DNA of 64,000 nt from Butyrivibrio sp. (GTDB taxonomy: Bacteria > Bacillota > Clostridia > Lachnospirales > Lachnospiraceae), in the NCBI GenBank assembly GCA_015056575.1, contig SVGA01000001.1, positions 124,001-188,000 on the forward strand, written 5' to 3'. Shown here one piece after another: positions 49,275-59,430 of this stretch. Both the position numbers and the translations under genes were made by a program. Numbering within the stretch: position 1 is the stretch's first letter; each line of letters begins with the position of its first letter. The notes beneath the pieces were generated by a model. It ran no database searches and had not been told where the DNA came from. It saw only the letters and a list, made by a program, of their open reading frames with translations.

Positions 49275-51410
49275 GTGAACAACTCCGGATTATTTGAAAT
49301 CGAGAACCATGAACATATTGATGAACTTACCGGTTTTTTGAAGCTAAGCGGTATTCTGAGTCATATTCAGAGCAGTAAGCAGGGCGATGTAAAGGCCGGT
49401 ATGGTCATAATCTATTTGAATGTTATGAATTTCAAGACCTTCAACAGGCGTTACGGTTTTGCGGGAGGCAATGAGTTCCTTAAGGGAATTTCAAATGAGA
49501 TTCGTAGCATCTTTCCTGATGAACTGGTGGCCAGAACAGGAGGCGACCACTTCATTATTTATGGCAGATCCCTTGATGAAAAAGAAATATTGGACAGACT
49601 GTCAAGACTTCGCGAGGCTGCAGTAAAGTACGAGAAGGCTCTTCCCATGCGGATCAAGGCGGGTATCTACCTTGCCGCGGGAGATGAGGAGGATCCTGTT
49701 ATTTCTGTTGACAGAGCCAAGATCGCCTGTGACGACATTATCAGAGTCTACGATAAGTATGATAATTTCTTCAATGATGAGCTCAACAAAAAGAATGAGC
49801 TTCGTCAGTACGTTATAGATAATTTCGAGAATGCCTTCAGGGAGAAGTATTTCAAGGTATACTACCAGAAGGAAGTCAGGGCCATTACAGGTAAGGTCTG
49901 CGGCTATGAGGCCCTTGCCAGGTGGCAGGACCCGGAGATGGGGCTTATTTCCCCTGCCATTTTCGTTGAAGTATTGGAGAGCGTGCACCTTGTGCATAAG
50001 CTGGATACCTATATTATACGCCAGGTGTGCAGTGACCTTAGGACTGATATTGACAGCGGATACATGGTGGAACCGATATCCGTAAACCTTTCCCAGCTTG
50101 ATTTTGAGCTGTGCGATATCCTGGCTGAAGTGGATAAGTGCAGGGAAGAGTACGGCATTCCAAGGGATCTTCTTCACATAGAGGTCACCGAGAGCGCCAT
50201 CGCCTTCGGAGCTGATTTCCTTCGAGATGAGATACGAAGATTCAGGGAAGCGGGATACGAAGTCTGGATGGATGACTTCGGCGCAGGCTACAGCTCTCTT
50301 AATAACCTCAAGAACTACGACTTCGATGTTCTTAAGATAGACATGAATTTCCTCAGGTCCTTTGAGAACAACAAGAGGTCTCACGTCATACTGGCAGCCA
50401 TAGTGAACATGGCTAAGGAACTGGGTATACATACCCTGGCAGAGGGCGTTGAGACCAGGGAGCAGTATGAATTCCTTAAGAAGATAGGCTGCGAGAAGCT
50501 TCAGGGATACCTCTTCGGTAAGCCCAAGCCTGTTGATGACTTTGACAGGGCAGCAGAGCTAACGGCTGAGTTTTGCGAGGATCATACCTCAAGTTATTAC
50601 TACGAGGCCATCGGGGAGATCAATCTGCTGGGAAACACTCCCTTAAGGACAAAAGAGATGTTGGTGGAGAACAACATTCCCATAGCCATAACGGAGCTTT
50701 TGGCGGATGTGCCTCAGATCCTTTATGCCAACGATGCATACCTGAGTGTTCTAAGCTCCATGGGATATTCAAGTCTTGAGGAAGTAAATGCGTTTTATGC
50801 GTCCCACGGGGAGCTTCCCGAACTTAACAAATATGTACATGCATTAAGACAGGCAGAGGAAACTTCTGATCACAGAATCCGTATAAGTACAGTGGCCAAT
50901 GGCTCGATTGCAGACAACAAGATCAGGTTCCTTGCAAGGAACGGGGATAAGGCTGCCTTTGCCATGGTGACCAGGAACACCTCTCTTAGCCGTCAAGCCG
51001 ATCTGTCCGAGGATCTTCAGGTGGCCATGGCCCATGTGTTCAATCAGTATTTCAGAGTCGATCTGTTTGACGATAACGGGAAGGTTGATAACATCTACCT
51101 CAATGCAGACCAAAGATCTGTGGCAGACGTGGAGAACGATGCAGTAAGGGCGGTGGGCTATTATGCCGAACTGTACCTCATTCCTGAGGACAGGGAGCGG
51201 TTTAAAAAGTTCTATTACATCCCCACTGTCCGGGAGAGAGTCAAGGAGTCAGGCGGTGAGTACCTTGTTGAATATTTCCGTTCTGCCATGCCGGGAGATA
51301 ACGGCAGAATGCAGATGTACATGATCCTGCCCTTTTACTATAATGGTAAGTGGAAATATATCTCATGCTGCAGATATGCAGATGAGATAAGGGATGACTA
51401 TTTGAAATAA
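49275..51410 (+). CDS. GGDEF-EAL protein with C-terminal PAS-like region
   Basis: 711 residues, cytoplasmic. GGDEF domain at about 15-165 (IIYLNVMNFKTFNRRYG) with signature TGGDHF, where Glu is replaced by His, so cyclase activity is doubtful. EAL domain at about 175-425 with YEALARW, SVNLSQLDF, IEVTES, DDFGAGYSSL, KIDMNFL and AEGVETREQ, all expected for an active c-di-GMP phosphodiesterase. Residues 440-711 hold a sensor-like tail (EVNAFYASHGELPEL). The start is GTG with GAGGG 7 nt upstream. Its EAL domain is similar in motif set to the protein at 42339-44816. Confidence 0.85.
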   Translation: MNNSGLFEIENHEHIDELTGFLKLSGILSHIQSSKQGDVKAGMVIIYLNVMNFKTFNRRYGFAGGNEFLKGISNEIRSIFPDELVARTGGDHFIIYGRSLDEKEILDRLSRLREAAVKYEKALPMRIKAGIYLAAGDEEDPVISVDRAKIACDDIIRVYDKYDNFFNDELNKKNELRQYVIDNFENAFREKYFKVYYQKEVRAITGKVCGYEALARWQDPEMGLISPAIFVEVLESVHLVHKLDTYIIRQVCSDLRTDIDSGYMVEPISVNLSQLDFELCDILAEVDKCREEYGIPRDLLHIEVTESAIAFGADFLRDEIRRFREAGYEVWMDDFGAGYSSLNNLKNYDFDVLKIDMNFLRSFENNKRSHVILAAIVNMAKELGIHTLAEGVETREQYEFLKKIGCEKLQGYLFGKPKPVDDFDRAAELTAEFCEDHTSSYYYEAIGEINLLGNTPLRTKEMLVENNIPIAITELLADVPQILYANDAYLSVLSSMGYSSLEEVNAFYASHGELPELNKYVHALRQAEETSDHRIRISTVANGSIADNKIRFLARNGDKAAFAMVTRNTSLSRQADLSEDLQVAMAHVFNQYFRVDLFDDNGKVDNIYLNADQRSVADVENDAVRAVGYYAELYLIPEDRERFKKFYYIPTVRERVKESGGEYLVEYFRSAMPGDNGRMQMYMILPFYYNGKWKYISCCRYADEIRDDYLK

Positions 51411-51428
51411 CGGGGTTGAGATCAGGGT

Positions 51429-54400
51429 ATGCTCAGGTTTTGTTTTGGGGCGTCCGGAGCGGGGAAGAGCACCGGGCTTTATAAAGAGATCATAGAAAGA
51501 AGTATGAAGGAAAGGGAGACGGATTTTCTTATCCTGGTCCCTGACCAGTTCACGATGCAGACCCAGAAGGATGTGGTAAAAATGCATCCCCTGGGGGCCA
51601 TTATGAACATAGATATATTGAGCTTTGGCAGGCTTTCTCACAGAGTTTTTGAGGAAACGGGCCATAGCTCTTTTTCTGTGCTTGACGATCTGGGCAAGAG
51701 CCTTGTGCTGCGCCGGATCTCCGACAAATTGGGAGACCGGCTTCCTATAATCGGAAAGAACATGCACAAGCCCGGATACATAGACGAGGTAAAGTCCACC
51801 ATCTCCGAATTCATGCAGTACGGTATCGGGGACGAGGACCTCGCCCTTCTTGAGGAAAAGAGCCTTAGCAAAGGGGCACTTTGCGCCAAGCTTAAGGACC
51901 TTCGGCTTCTGTACCGGGAGTTTCTTGATTACATAAACGGAAAATTTACAACTCCGGAGGAAACTTTGGATATCCTCTGCAGAGCCCTTCCGGATTCGGA
52001 GCTTATAAAGGACAGCGTAGTGGTATTTGACGGCTTTACCGGCTTTACCCCCATCCAGTACAGGGTCATCAGACAGCTCCTTGCCCTGTGCAAAGAGGTT
52101 ATCTTTACCGTTACCATAAGCCCGGAGGAGGATCCCTACTCGGATAAGCTTAAGGAACAGGAGCTGTTTCTTCTTAGCAAAAAGACGGTTCTGGAGCTGG
52201 AGAAGCTGGAATTTTCCGTAATGCGGGAAAAAGGCAGCAATATCAGTGACTTTGCCGCCTTCAGAGCCTTAAGACACTCACAGACCGGGGCCATGGCGGA
52301 TATCTTTATCCGTGAAACTCCGGTAGCAAGGCTTAAGGACAATCCACCGCTGGCATATCTTGAGCAGTCTCTTTTCCGCTATAAGACAGAGAAGTTTGAA
52401 GGTGAGAACGATTCCATCACCATCTTCAGGGCATCCACAGGGGATGAGGAGATCCGCCAGGCCATGATCATGATAAACCGGCTGGTCAAGCAGCAGGGCT
52501 ATGCATACAGGGATATAGCCCTTCTTTGCGGCAGTCTTGATTCCTACGCTGATATTGTGACAAGGCAGGCACAGAAATTCGATATACCCATTTACGTGGA
52601 TAAGAATACCAGCATCCTTTTGAACCCCTTCATCGAGTACATCACCAGTGCCATCAACATCGTTATCTCAGGCTACAGATACGAGGATGTTTTCCATTAC
52701 ATGCGAAGCGGAATGACGGACTTTGAGAGGGACGACGCAGATATCCTTGAGGACTACGTAAGGGCTCTTGGGGTGAGGGGCAGGAAGCAGTGGGAGGACA
52801 GGTTCCTAAGGCACATGCCCCGAAGATATGGGAAAAGAGCCGGTAAGGAAGAGGAAGATCTTCGTGAGGTTCAGCTTTTAGAGAAATTAAACAGCATCAG
52901 GCAGAAACTCTCCGGGGATCTGATGCCTCTTTTTGATACCAAGGAGAAAACCGTATCCGGTATAACAGACGCTCTGATAAAGGTGATCGAGGCAGGGGAG
53001 TGTGACAGGAAGCTTCAGGAATACAAGGCGATGTTCGAGGAGCTGGGAGACCTTAAAAAGGCCAGGGAGTACGACCAGATCTATGACAAGATCATGACTC
53101 TTCTTCAGCAGATGAAGTCCCTTGTGGGGGATGAAGTCATAACCCTTGAGGAGTACAGAGACCTTCTGTCTGCGGGCTGCGGGGAGATTGCGGTTGGCAC
53201 CATTCCCCAGGACGTTGACAGAATAGTTGTGGGAGATATAGAAAGGACAAGGCTTCGCGAGATAAAGGTTCTGTTCTTTGTGGGAGTCAATGACGGCAAT
53301 ATACCCTCAAATGCAGGCAGCGGCGGGATACTGTCGGATATTGACAGGCAGTTTTTGCTTGACCTTGGGACACAGATCGAGTTTGCGCCCACACCCAGGC
53401 AGCAGATGTACATCCAGAGGCTCTATCTTTATATGAACCTTACAAAACCTACAGATAAGCTGTTTTTGTCCTTTGCGGAGCTTGGAAGTGACGGAAAGTC
53501 GCTCCACGCGGCATATCTGATACCAAAGATAACAGGAATGTACGAAAATCTTGAAATAAAGCGGCCGGAGGATCAGGATGCCCTGTCCCAGGTGGTGAGC
53601 ACCGATGACGGCATGGTGGCTATGGCCGGCATGATCCGTGAATATGCCGCAGGAAGAGCCACCGATGAGGAAAAGAAAGAGTTCATGACTCTCTACAAGG
53701 TGCTTGGACAGATGGGTGATTTAAAGCTCCTTGAAGATATTACCGGGGCGGCCTTTACCCATTACAGGAACAGGCCCCTTGCCAAGGCCATTGCCACAGC
53801 TCTTTACGGGGTAAACCTGGAGAACAGCGTAACAAGGCTTGAGCAGTACGCCTCCTGCGCCTATGCCCACTTCCTTAAGTATGGCCTTGGACTTGAGGAG
53901 AGAGCGGAATACAAATTTGATCAGGCAGATCTTGGAAACGTATTTCATGATGTCCTTGAAATGTACCTTAAGGAGATCACCTCAGGGGGAAGGAATTTCC
54001 GCAGTATCACCAAGGAGGAGTCCGATAAGATACTGGATGAAGTCGTAAATAAATGCGTGGACTCCTATGGTGAGAACATTCTTCGCAGTACCTCAAGAAA
54101 CGAGTATGTTGCGGACAGGATCCATAAGATCCTGATAAAAACCGCAGATACCATGAGGTATCAGCTCTCCAAGGGAAGCTTCGAGCCCGCCCACATGGAG
54201 ATGAGCTTTGAGGAAGCCGGAAACATTGAAGATATCAACATTGCCCTGAGGGAGGATGAGAAGCATGCCATTACAGAGAGCATGAAGCTTAAAGGCCGCA
54301 TCGACAGAGTTGATATCTGCAGCGATCCCGACCATGTATATGTGAAGATCGTGGATTACAAATCCTCCAAACACAGCTTCAGTGTGGCCTCTCTTTACTA

Positions 54401-55010
54401 CGGCCTTCAGCTTCAGCTGGTGCTGTACATGAATGTAGCCATGGCTTCCGAGAAGAAAAAGGCCAAGGGAAAAGAGGTAGTTCCCGCGGCGCTTCTTTAC
54501 TATCATATACACAATCCCGAGTTTGAATCCGAGGAGGAGCCTGATGAGGAGACACTTAATCAGGCCATCAGGAGAGAGCTTAACACCAGAGGCCTTGTCA
54601 GTGAGAACCGGGATATCATAAATCTTTTGGACAATGAGATCTCGGGCAGATCAGATGTCATTCCCGTTGAGATCACCAGCAAGGGTTCCCTGGGAGCGAG
54701 GTCCCAGACGGCGGCTCCCGAGGTCATAGAGGGGCTTTCGGAATATGTTGGAAGGAAGATAAGGCAGCAGGGCAGAAACATCCTTGACGGAGATATAGAG
54801 GTAAATCCATTCGAGGACAAGAAGTATAACTCCTGTACCTTCTGCGACTTTAAGTCCATCTGCGGATGCGACGAGAAGGTGCCAGGATACAGGAAAAGAC
54901 ATTTTGAAGTAAGCGATGACGAAGCAACGGCCCTCATCATGGCGGAAGTTAAGAATACTCCGGATGATCCTGACAGGGATGAAGAAGATCCCGATGGGGC
55001 TATAAGCTGA
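51429..55010 (+). CDS. addB: AddB subunit of AddAB helicase-nuclease
   Basis: 1193 residues. Walker A GASGAGKST at residues 7-15, then a long helicase-like body and a C-terminal nuclease (LGNVFHDVLEMYLKE, GRIDRVDI, VKIVDYKSS). Four cysteines for the 4Fe-4S clamp are visible: one in YASCAYAHF and three in CTFCDFKSIC. AddAB processes double-strand breaks for RecA loading and reads Chi-like sites. addA starts 20 nt after the stop. Confidence 0.95.
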   Translation: MLRFCFGASGAGKSTGLYKEIIERSMKERETDFLILVPDQFTMQTQKDVVKMHPLGAIMNIDILSFGRLSHRVFEETGHSSFSVLDDLGKSLVLRRISDKLGDRLPIIGKNMHKPGYIDEVKSTISEFMQYGIGDEDLALLEEKSLSKGALCAKLKDLRLLYREFLDYINGKFTTPEETLDILCRALPDSELIKDSVVVFDGFTGFTPIQYRVIRQLLALCKEVIFTVTISPEEDPYSDKLKEQELFLLSKKTVLELEKLEFSVMREKGSNISDFAAFRALRHSQTGAMADIFIRETPVARLKDNPPLAYLEQSLFRYKTEKFEGENDSITIFRASTGDEEIRQAMIMINRLVKQQGYAYRDIALLCGSLDSYADIVTRQAQKFDIPIYVDKNTSILLNPFIEYITSAINIVISGYRYEDVFHYMRSGMTDFERDDADILEDYVRALGVRGRKQWEDRFLRHMPRRYGKRAGKEEEDLREVQLLEKLNSIRQKLSGDLMPLFDTKEKTVSGITDALIKVIEAGECDRKLQEYKAMFEELGDLKKAREYDQIYDKIMTLLQQMKSLVGDEVITLEEYRDLLSAGCGEIAVGTIPQDVDRIVVGDIERTRLREIKVLFFVGVNDGNIPSNAGSGGILSDIDRQFLLDLGTQIEFAPTPRQQMYIQRLYLYMNLTKPTDKLFLSFAELGSDGKSLHAAYLIPKITGMYENLEIKRPEDQDALSQVVSTDDGMVAMAGMIREYAAGRATDEEKKEFMTLYKVLGQMGDLKLLEDITGAAFTHYRNRPLAKAIATALYGVNLENSVTRLEQYASCAYAHFLKYGLGLEERAEYKFDQADLGNVFHDVLEMYLKEITSGGRNFRSITKEESDKILDEVVNKCVDSYGENILRSTSRNEYVADRIHKILIKTADTMRYQLSKGSFEPAHMEMSFEEAGNIEDINIALREDEKHAITESMKLKGRIDRVDICSDPDHVYVKIVDYKSSKHSFSVASLYYGLQLQLVLYMNVAMASEKKKAKGKEVVPAALLYYHIHNPEFESEEEPDEETLNQAIRRELNTRGLVSENRDIINLLDNEISGRSDVIPVEITSKGSLGARSQTAAPEVIEGLSEYVGRKIRQQGRNILDGDIEVNPFEDKKYNSCTFCDFKSICGCDEKVPGYRKRHFEVSDDEATALIMAEVKNTPDDPDRDEEDPDGAIS

Positions 55011-55030
55011 ATTAAGGAAGATACAGATAG

Positions 55031-58000
55031 ATGGGAATAGAATTTACCAGGGAACAACAGGCGGTAATTGACGCAAGAAACAGCAACATATTGGTATCGG
55101 CGGCAGCCGGCTCCGGCAAGACTGCGGTCCTTGTTGAGCGCATCATTCAGATGATGGGTGAGGGGCTTGATATCGATCACCTGCTGGTGGTGACTTTTAC
55201 CAGAGCGGCGGCTTCTCAGATGAAGGAGAAGATCACGGCTGCCATTCACGAAAAGCTTTCGGAGGATCCTGAGAATGCCCACTTTCAGAGGCAGGAGACT
55301 CTTATTCACAACGCGCAGATAACCACCATCGATTCCTTCTGCCAGTATGTGGTAAGGAATAACTTCAACACCATAGGGCTTGATCCGTCCTATAGGGTGG
55401 GGGATGAAGGTGAGCTTAAGCTTCTTTCCGAGGAGGTCTTAAATGATCTCTTGGAGCAGGAGTACGACAGAGCGGCAAAGGATGAAGACAGCGATTTTAT
55501 CTACTGCATGGACTATTTCAGCCAGAGCAGCAGCGACAGGGCTGTTTCGGAGTACATAAACACTCTCTACAAGTTTTCAAGAAGTATGCCCTGGCCGGAG
55601 GACTGGCTGAAGCAGAGACTTCATGATTATGAAACGACGGACCGGGACTTCGATGAGCTTGATTTTGTCAAGGCGTGCATGGAGCTTGCAAAAGACATCC
55701 TTGGGGAAGCTGCATCGAGACTTGAACTTGCCCTTAAGCTGGCTTCAGAGCCCGACGGCCCGTATATGTATGCAGATCAGTTTGAGAGCGAGCTTAATGG
55801 TGTACAGGCTGCGTTAAACTCCCGGACCTATGATGAGTCTTTTGACCTGTTGAGGAACATCAGCTTTGACAGGCTCCCCGGCTGCAGGGACAAAAGCGTA
55901 AACGGGGACAAGAAGGAGCTTGCCCAGAAAATGCGGGTAGATGCCAAGGATGCTGTGGGAAAGCTGGTCAAGGACTTCTTTGGAAGCAGGAGCACAGGGG
56001 TAAAAGAGAAGATGGCTTACTGCGACAGGGCTGTCCGTGAACTGGTAAGGCTGACCCTGGAATTTGCCGACAGGTTCGCAGAGGTGAAGAGAGAGCGGCA
56101 TATCATCGACTTTTCCGACATGGAGCACTTTGCACTTCAGATCCTGGTTGACCACCCTTCAGAGGAGGTTTCGACGCCCTCCGTTGTGGCCCTTGAATAC
56201 AGGGATTACTATAGAGAGGTTCTTATCGACGAGTACCAGGACAGCAACAGCGTTCAGGAGATGATCCTAAAGGCCATATCCGGCGAAGACCCGAAGGTTT
56301 CAGAGAGGTTCATGGTGGGCGACGTCAAGCAGAGTATCTACAAGTTCCGCCTGGCAAGGCCGGAGATCTTCATGGAGAAATTTGCTTCCTTCGATAAGGC
56401 TGAGGGCGCCGAAAACAGAAGGATCGATCTTCACAAGAATTTCAGAAGCAGAAAAGAAATCCTTGATATTACAAACTATATCTTTTGCAGGATCATGGGA
56501 TCCGACCTTGGAAAGGTTGACTATGACAGTGATGCAAGGCTTGTTTACGGTGCAGACTACAAGGAGCCTTTGCTTGACGTAACTCCCGAGCTTTTGCTTG
56601 TGGACGATGCGGAGGATGACGGCAGCAGTGCTGAGGAGCTTACTCAGAAGGAAAAAGAGGTGGCGGTGATAGCCTCAAGGATACGGGAACTGATGAGAGA
56701 AAACCCCGCCCTGTCCTACAAGGACATAGTCATCCTTCTAAGATCCCCATCAGGCTGGGTGGATGTGCTTAAAAAGGGACTTTCCGACAACGGGATCCCT
56801 GCATATATGGAATCCAAGAGCGGATACTTCACCTCCTATGAGGTTTCCGTGCTTCTTAATGTGATGTCCGTGATAGACAATCCAAGGCAGAACATAGAGC
56901 TCATAAGCGTTATGAAGTCCCCAGTGGGAGGCTTTACCGATGAGGAGCTGGCAAGGATAAAGATATGCCTAAACAGCCTAGAGGATCCGGAACTTAGGGA
57001 ATGTTATTTCCTCGGAATGAAGAGCGGGCTTAATCTTGAAAGTGAGCTTTCTGATAAGATATCGGGATTCGTGGCCCTTATTGAAAAGTTCAGGACCATG
57101 TCTACCTATGTTCCTGTCCATGAGCTTTTGCAGCTGTTCTTAAATGAAACGGATTTTGAGACGATCGTTACAGCTATGCCCTATGGCAATCAGAGAAGGG
57201 CCAACATAGAGCTGCTGCTTAACGACGCCGCCAATTTCGAGAAGACCAGCTTTAAGGGGCTGTTCCATTTTGTCAGATATATCGAGCACCTCAAGGACAG
57301 CCAGGTGGATTACGGCGAGGCCGGTGTGATCGATGAGAACGCCGATGTTGTCAGGATCATGAGTATCCACAAGAGTAAGGGCCTGGAGTTTCCTGTGGTT
57401 TTTGTGGCCGGAATGGGACAGCGCCTCAACTTCAGGGACAGCACCGGAAACTTCATCCTGGACATGGATCTGGGGCTTGGGGTCAAGTACATTAACTCAG
57501 AGCTTGGTATCAAATCAGACACCCTAAAGCGCGCAGTTATCGCGGACTGCATGAAGACAGAAAGTCTCGGCGAGGAGCTGAGGGTTCTTTACGTCGCCCT
57601 CACAAGAGCCAAGGAAAAGCTCATCATGACTGCCGGGGTGAAAGACCTGTCTAAGAAAGTTACGGAGCAGCTGGCTCTCATAGCGTCCCTCGGAAAGAGC
57701 GGGGAGCTTCTGCCCTACGGAAAAAGAAAGTCAGCCCAGTGCTACCTTGACCTGGTCCTTCCTGCTGTTTTCCTACATTCATCCATGAAGGAGATCTTTG
57801 ACAGATACGAAATCCCACAGGAAAGTTACAGCTTATATTGTGATGAACAGGGAAAAGAGCCGGCTCTTAAGATAAGGGCAATGAGCGCCAATGATATTAC
57901 CGTGCTGCAGCTGGCAGACGAGGCTGTTTCCGAGATCAGGAGAAAAGAGCTGGAAACTCCCGCGGCAGATACCGAACTTGAAGAGCAGCTTGTAAAAAGG

Positions 58001-58726
58001 CTCGGGGCTGAGTATTCCCATCCGGAGCTTACCGGGCTTTTCACCAAGACTACGGTTACGGAGCTTAAGAAAAAGATGCTGGAGGAGGCAGGAGAGTTCG
58101 ATGCCCATGAAGCCTCTTTTGCCGGGGAGAGGGAAGAGCAGGGCGATAAGGAGAGTGCATCAAAGGACCGGCTTACGGGAGCAGAGCGCGGTACGGCTTA
58201 TCACCGCATAATGGAGCTTCTTGACGGGAATATCTACGGGGACGAAAACCTTACCTCCAAAAGCAGAAAAGAGGTCTGCACAAGGCTCGATAAGTGGATT
58301 GAAAAGCTGGTGTCTGAGGGTATCATTCCGGAAACTTACAGGGACTGCGTCGATACCGGGGATGTTGCGATATTTCTTTTTACAGACCTTGGAAAGCGCA
58401 TGGCAGCAGCATACAGAAACGGGAAGCTTATGACCGAGAAGCCATTCATGATGGGAGTTGCGGCATCGGAGCTTGATGAAAAGTTCCCCAAAAGCGAGAC
58501 TGTTCTGGTTCAGGGAATCGTGGATGCCTGGTTCATTGAGGGGGAGGATATCATCCTGATGGATTACAAGACAGATAAAGTCAGGGAAGATAAGGACCTG
58601 ACGGACAGGTACAGCATTCAGCTGAAGCTCTACAAGAGGGCTCTGGAGGCTGCAACGGGCATGAAGGTAAAGGAAATCTTTATTTACTCCTTTGCCCTTG
58701 GAAGGCAGATTCAGCTGAGCGTATAG
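55031..58726 (+). CDS. addA: AddA subunit of AddAB helicase-nuclease
   Basis: 1231 residues, UvrD-like helicase. Motifs: FTREQQAVID (Q-motif), AAAGSGKTAVL (Walker A), VVTFTRAAASQM, IDEYQDSN (Walker B), GDVKQSIYKFR, SIHKSKGLEFPVVF and YVALTRAKEKL. The C-terminal nuclease has GTAYHRIME, VQGIVDAWF and LMDYKTDKV. AAGGAAG precedes the ATG. Its 3' end overlaps the convergent CPBP gene by 16 nt. Confidence 0.95.
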   Translation: MGIEFTREQQAVIDARNSNILVSAAAGSGKTAVLVERIIQMMGEGLDIDHLLVVTFTRAAASQMKEKITAAIHEKLSEDPENAHFQRQETLIHNAQITTIDSFCQYVVRNNFNTIGLDPSYRVGDEGELKLLSEEVLNDLLEQEYDRAAKDEDSDFIYCMDYFSQSSSDRAVSEYINTLYKFSRSMPWPEDWLKQRLHDYETTDRDFDELDFVKACMELAKDILGEAASRLELALKLASEPDGPYMYADQFESELNGVQAALNSRTYDESFDLLRNISFDRLPGCRDKSVNGDKKELAQKMRVDAKDAVGKLVKDFFGSRSTGVKEKMAYCDRAVRELVRLTLEFADRFAEVKRERHIIDFSDMEHFALQILVDHPSEEVSTPSVVALEYRDYYREVLIDEYQDSNSVQEMILKAISGEDPKVSERFMVGDVKQSIYKFRLARPEIFMEKFASFDKAEGAENRRIDLHKNFRSRKEILDITNYIFCRIMGSDLGKVDYDSDARLVYGADYKEPLLDVTPELLLVDDAEDDGSSAEELTQKEKEVAVIASRIRELMRENPALSYKDIVILLRSPSGWVDVLKKGLSDNGIPAYMESKSGYFTSYEVSVLLNVMSVIDNPRQNIELISVMKSPVGGFTDEELARIKICLNSLEDPELRECYFLGMKSGLNLESELSDKISGFVALIEKFRTMSTYVPVHELLQLFLNETDFETIVTAMPYGNQRRANIELLLNDAANFEKTSFKGLFHFVRYIEHLKDSQVDYGEAGVIDENADVVRIMSIHKSKGLEFPVVFVAGMGQRLNFRDSTGNFILDMDLGLGVKYINSELGIKSDTLKRAVIADCMKTESLGEELRVLYVALTRAKEKLIMTAGVKDLSKKVTEQLALIASLGKSGELLPYGKRKSAQCYLDLVLPAVFLHSSMKEIFDRYEIPQESYSLYCDEQGKEPALKIRAMSANDITVLQLADEAVSEIRRKELETPAADTELEEQLVKRLGAEYSHPELTGLFTKTTVTELKKKMLEEAGEFDAHEASFAGEREEQGDKESASKDRLTGAERGTAYHRIMELLDGNIYGDENLTSKSRKEVCTRLDKWIEKLVSEGIIPETYRDCVDTGDVAIFLFTDLGKRMAAAYRNGKLMTEKPFMMGVAASELDEKFPKSETVLVQGIVDAWFIEGEDIILMDYKTDKVREDKDLTDRYSIQLKLYKRALEAATGMKVKEIFIYSFALGRQIQLSV

Positions 58727-59184
58727 ATAAGGGCCACAAGGTTGGCCAGTGAGTGCATGAGAAAGACCAGAGACAGCTTTCTGTAGCGGTAATAGGCAAA
58801 GGTTATGAGAAGTCCCATAAGGAAGCCGTAGAGCATCTGCACGGGATTTAAGTGATATATGCCAAAGATGGCAGCAGTCAGAATCACGGATACTACTGCG
58901 TTTTTGGAAAAATGGAAGATGATGTCAAAAAGAAAGAATCTGAACAGTATCTCCTCAAAAAGGGGAGAGACAATGCAGTAGAGAAGGATGAGGATAACAG
59001 TGTTGTCGCCAACATCCATAAGTGAATCCGAGGCGTTTTGAAAGGATTCGATTTCGGTGAGACCTGTTATATTGAACAGCAGGGTGAGAAGGAAGGCCAC
59101 AGCGCAGGAAATAAGCCCATAGATGACATATGTGGAGGCTGAAGTGACCTTTATACCTGACCTGTCTGAAAATATATTTTTCAT
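58711..59184 (-). CDS. CPBP-family intramembrane protease
   Basis: A 157-residue membrane protein with about four TM helices and the CPBP (Abi) motifs: EEILFR, FGIYHL and HSLANLVAL, supplying the Glu, His and Asn/His residues. Such glutamic endopeptidases are linked to prenyl-protein processing, bacteriocin immunity or unknown roles. At 157 residues it is short but keeps all motifs. No clear ribosome site is seen. Confidence 0.8.
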   Translation of the reverse strand: MKNIFSDRSGIKVTSASTYVIYGLISCAVAFLLTLLFNITGLTEIESFQNASDSLMDVGDNTVILILLYCIVSPLFEEILFRFFLFDIIFHFSKNAVVSVILTAAIFGIYHLNPVQMLYGFLMGLLITFAYYRYRKLSLVFLMHSLANLVALIYTLS

Positions 59185-59190
59185 TTCCTA

Positions 59191-59219
59191 TTGACAATCC
59201 CTTTCCGTGAGTGTTTAAT
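59191..59219 (+). promoter_or_regulatory. Promoter of TPP riboswitch-thiT
   Basis: Consensus TTGACA (59191-59196), 17 bp, TTTAAT (59214-59219); predicted start 59226, just before the aptamer. Confidence 0.7.
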
Positions 59220-59239
59220 GTAGATGAATTTAATAGACT

Positions 59240-59322
59240 GCTAGGGGAGCAATGCTGAGAGTGTACGTTTCAAACGTCTAACCCTTATTACCTGACCCGG
59301 ATAATACCGGCGTAGGGAAGCT
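59240..59322 (+). ncRNA. TPP riboswitch aptamer
   Basis: All conserved blocks of the THI element are present: AGGGGAGC, GCTGAGAG, ACCC-ttatt-ACCTGA, CCGGATAATACCGGCG and TAGGGAAG. The P3 arm around ACGTTTCAAACGT is variable as usual. It represses the downstream thiamine transporter gene when TPP is bound. Confidence 0.95.
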
Positions 59323-59389
59323 TTTTACCTGTGATGTCATTTGATTATATCATAAATGGCAGTGTTTATGCAGGCAGTAAGGATATGTT

Positions 59390-59430
59390 ATCCTCCCCGA
59401 AGGTCAATGACAATAAGGGAGGATTTTTTT
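59390..59430 (+). terminator. Expression platform: terminator overlapping thiT ribosome site
   Basis: ATCCTCCC (59390-59397) pairs with GGGAGGAT (59417-59424), then a T-run to 59430. The GGGAGG arm is also the thiT ribosome site and the T-run is its spacer to ATG 59431, so the hairpin can block both transcription and translation. Confidence 0.85.
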
